Assembly (NCBI GenBank): GCA_002331465.1 | Contig: DCYM01000227.1 | Span: forward strand, 1-7,008 | Direction of reading: 5' to 3' | Length of the DNA stretch: 7,008 bases | Source: Candidatus Neomicrothrix sp. UBA2110 | Lineage (GTDB): Bacteria; Actinomycetota; Acidimicrobiia; Acidimicrobiales; Poriferisodalaceae | In this document: positions 6,013 to 7,008 of the stretch, in pieces | Position numbering within the stretch: position 1 is the first letter of the stretch | Layout of the letters: every line of letters starts with the position of its first letter | Notes under the pieces: model-generated | What the model was told of the DNA's origin: nothing | The model's input: only the letters and a program-made list of their open reading frames with translations | Database searches by the model: none | Translations under genes and position numbers: made by a program

Positions 6013-7008
6013 TCAACCGAGGAGTTCTGCTGCTCTTTCGCGAAGCTCAGTCTTTAGCACCTTGTTGGATGGATTAAGCGGCAATTCTTCTACGATCCAG
6101 CAATGTCGAGGCACCTTATAATTCGCCATTTGTTCGCGACACCATTCAACTACTTCTGCTGAATCAGGTGGACCTAGCGGAGTTGGAACAACGAACGCGG
6201 CTCCGACTTCGCCCAGCCGTTCGTCGGGTATGCCGATGACAGCGACCTGACCGATTCGGGGGTGTTCAAGCATGATTCGCTCGATCTCAGCCGGGTATGC
6301 GTTGAATCCGCCGTTGATGAACATGTCTTTTTTGCGATCGGTGATATCGATGTACCCGTCTTCATTCATTACGCAGATGTCACCGGTCCGCATCCACCCA
6401 TCATCATCGATAGTTTCGGCGGTCTGTTCAGGGTCATCTAAATAACCGCGCATCACTCCGTAACCCCTGACTAGTAGCTCGCCCGGCTCTCCTAAAAGTA
6501 CTTCCGTTCCTGCGTCATCCACCAGTTTCATCTCCATACCAGGCAGCGCCTTACCACTAGTGCTGGCCACAACGTCTGGTGGGTCATCTGCGGCGCAGGC
6601 TGTCACCAAACCATGAGTCTCGGTCATTCCGTAGGCAGTAATCACTGTCTCGAAGCCAAGTCGTTCCCTCATGTCGACGACAGTTTCTACTGGGATACTT
6701 GCCGCTCCGGTCATGGCGGCGCGAAGGCTAGAAGTGTCGTACTGGTCCAGCTCAGGATGGTTAAGTAAACCTTGGAATAGTGCAGGGGGGCCTGGGAACA
6801 CCGTTACACGTTCGTCCTGAATACGTTGTAGTACACGGGGAACGTCAAATATTGGGTGTGGAAGGATCGTCGCTCCGTGCATGAAGCAGGGAACAATCGC
6901 TCCGTTGAAACCAAAAGCATGAAAGAACGGATTAATCACAAGCATGCGGTCACCGGTTCTCATACCGAGTTCCCGAGCTGTGTGGCCAAAACTGCGAATG
7001 ATCGGCGC
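6013..7008 (-). CDS. AMP-forming acyl-CoA ligase, FadD3-like, N-terminus cut by window edge
   Basis: The frame is open to the right edge, so the gene continues past 7008; 331 residues are visible, out of about 500-550 for the family. It belongs to the ANL superfamily, which activates a carboxylic acid with ATP and then forms its CoA thioester. Counting from the first visible codon: NPFFHAFGFN at 26-35, TGAA at 100-103, YGMTETHG at 126-133, TSGKALPGME at 150-159, the ribose-binding Asp210 in RTGD, DRKKDMFINGGFNAYPAEIE at 224-243, and the catalytic Lys316 in PLNPSNKVLK. The NPFFHAFG and GGFNAYPAEIE wording and the NYKVPR ending are like FadD3 ligases, which activate the C/D-ring propanoate of steroids, but related ligases use other cyclic or long acids. 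The residue before the catalytic Lys is Asn instead of the usual Gly. It ends 49 nt from the convergent aldolase stop. Confidence 0.9.
   Translation of the reverse strand, partial: APIIRSFGHTARELGMRTGDRMLVINPFFHAFGFNGAIVPCFMHGATILPHPIFDVPRVLQRIQDERVTVFPGPPALFQGLLNHPELDQYDTSSLRAAMTGAASIPVETVVDMRERLGFETVITAYGMTETHGLVTACAADDPPDVVASTSGKALPGMEMKLVDDAGTEVLLGEPGELLVRGYGVMRGYLDDPEQTAETIDDDGWMRTGDICVMNEDGYIDITDRKKDMFINGGFNAYPAEIERIMLEHPRIGQVAVIGIPDERLGEVGAAFVVPTPLGPPDSAEVVEWCREQMANYKVPRHCWIVEELPLNPSNKVLKTELRERAAELLG

Overview
The window looks like bacterial chromosomal DNA of moderate GC (low-to-mid 50s percent by eye, not computed). It is densely coded, with six protein genes, no RNA genes, no transposase and no CRISPR. 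The gene families (two-domain CaiB/BaiF CoA-transferase, FadD3-like acyl-CoA ligase, 3-alpha-HSD-type SDR, adducin-type class II aldolase) and what look like leaderless starts (TANNNT, 7 nt, start codon) at two genes suggest an actinobacterium or a similar lineage of aerobic degraders of complex organic acids. This placement is an inference and could be wrong; no ribosomal or marker gene is present to settle it.

Layout, left to right: (1) minus-strand pair metY-like O-acetylhomoserine sulfhydrylase (711-2006) followed 5 nt later by an alpha/beta hydrolase that runs off the left edge (1-705); (2) a divergent intergenic region (2007-2167) holding the window's best Shine-Dalgarno, which serves a 22-codon ORF rather than the next gene; (3) a plus-strand SDR dehydrogenase (about 2168-3016); (4) convergent with it, a minus-strand 682-residue tandem type III CoA-transferase (3039-5087, TTG start); (5) a short divergent promoter region (5088-5174) with a nested inverted repeat; (6) a plus-strand class II aldolase/adducin protein (5175-5963); (7) convergent with it, a minus-strand AMP-forming acyl-CoA ligase (6013 to beyond the right edge) of the FadD3 type. 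Genes alternate strand, giving two divergent and two convergent junctions. No gene-free stretch exceeds 300 bases.

Together, the CoA ligase, the CoA-transferase, the SDR and the aldolase-like protein resemble part of an accessory catabolic locus for a cyclic or branched carboxylic acid (steroid- or terpenoid-like is one possibility). Ligase and transferase would activate acids as CoA thioesters, the SDR would oxidise or reduce a ring hydroxyl/ketone, and the aldolase-fold protein would act on a hydroxy-keto intermediate. The metY gene belongs to sulfur amino acid synthesis and may simply be a neighbour. The most unusual items are the tandem CoA-transferase, whose two halves have decayed in different ways, and the nested inverted repeat in its promoter region.
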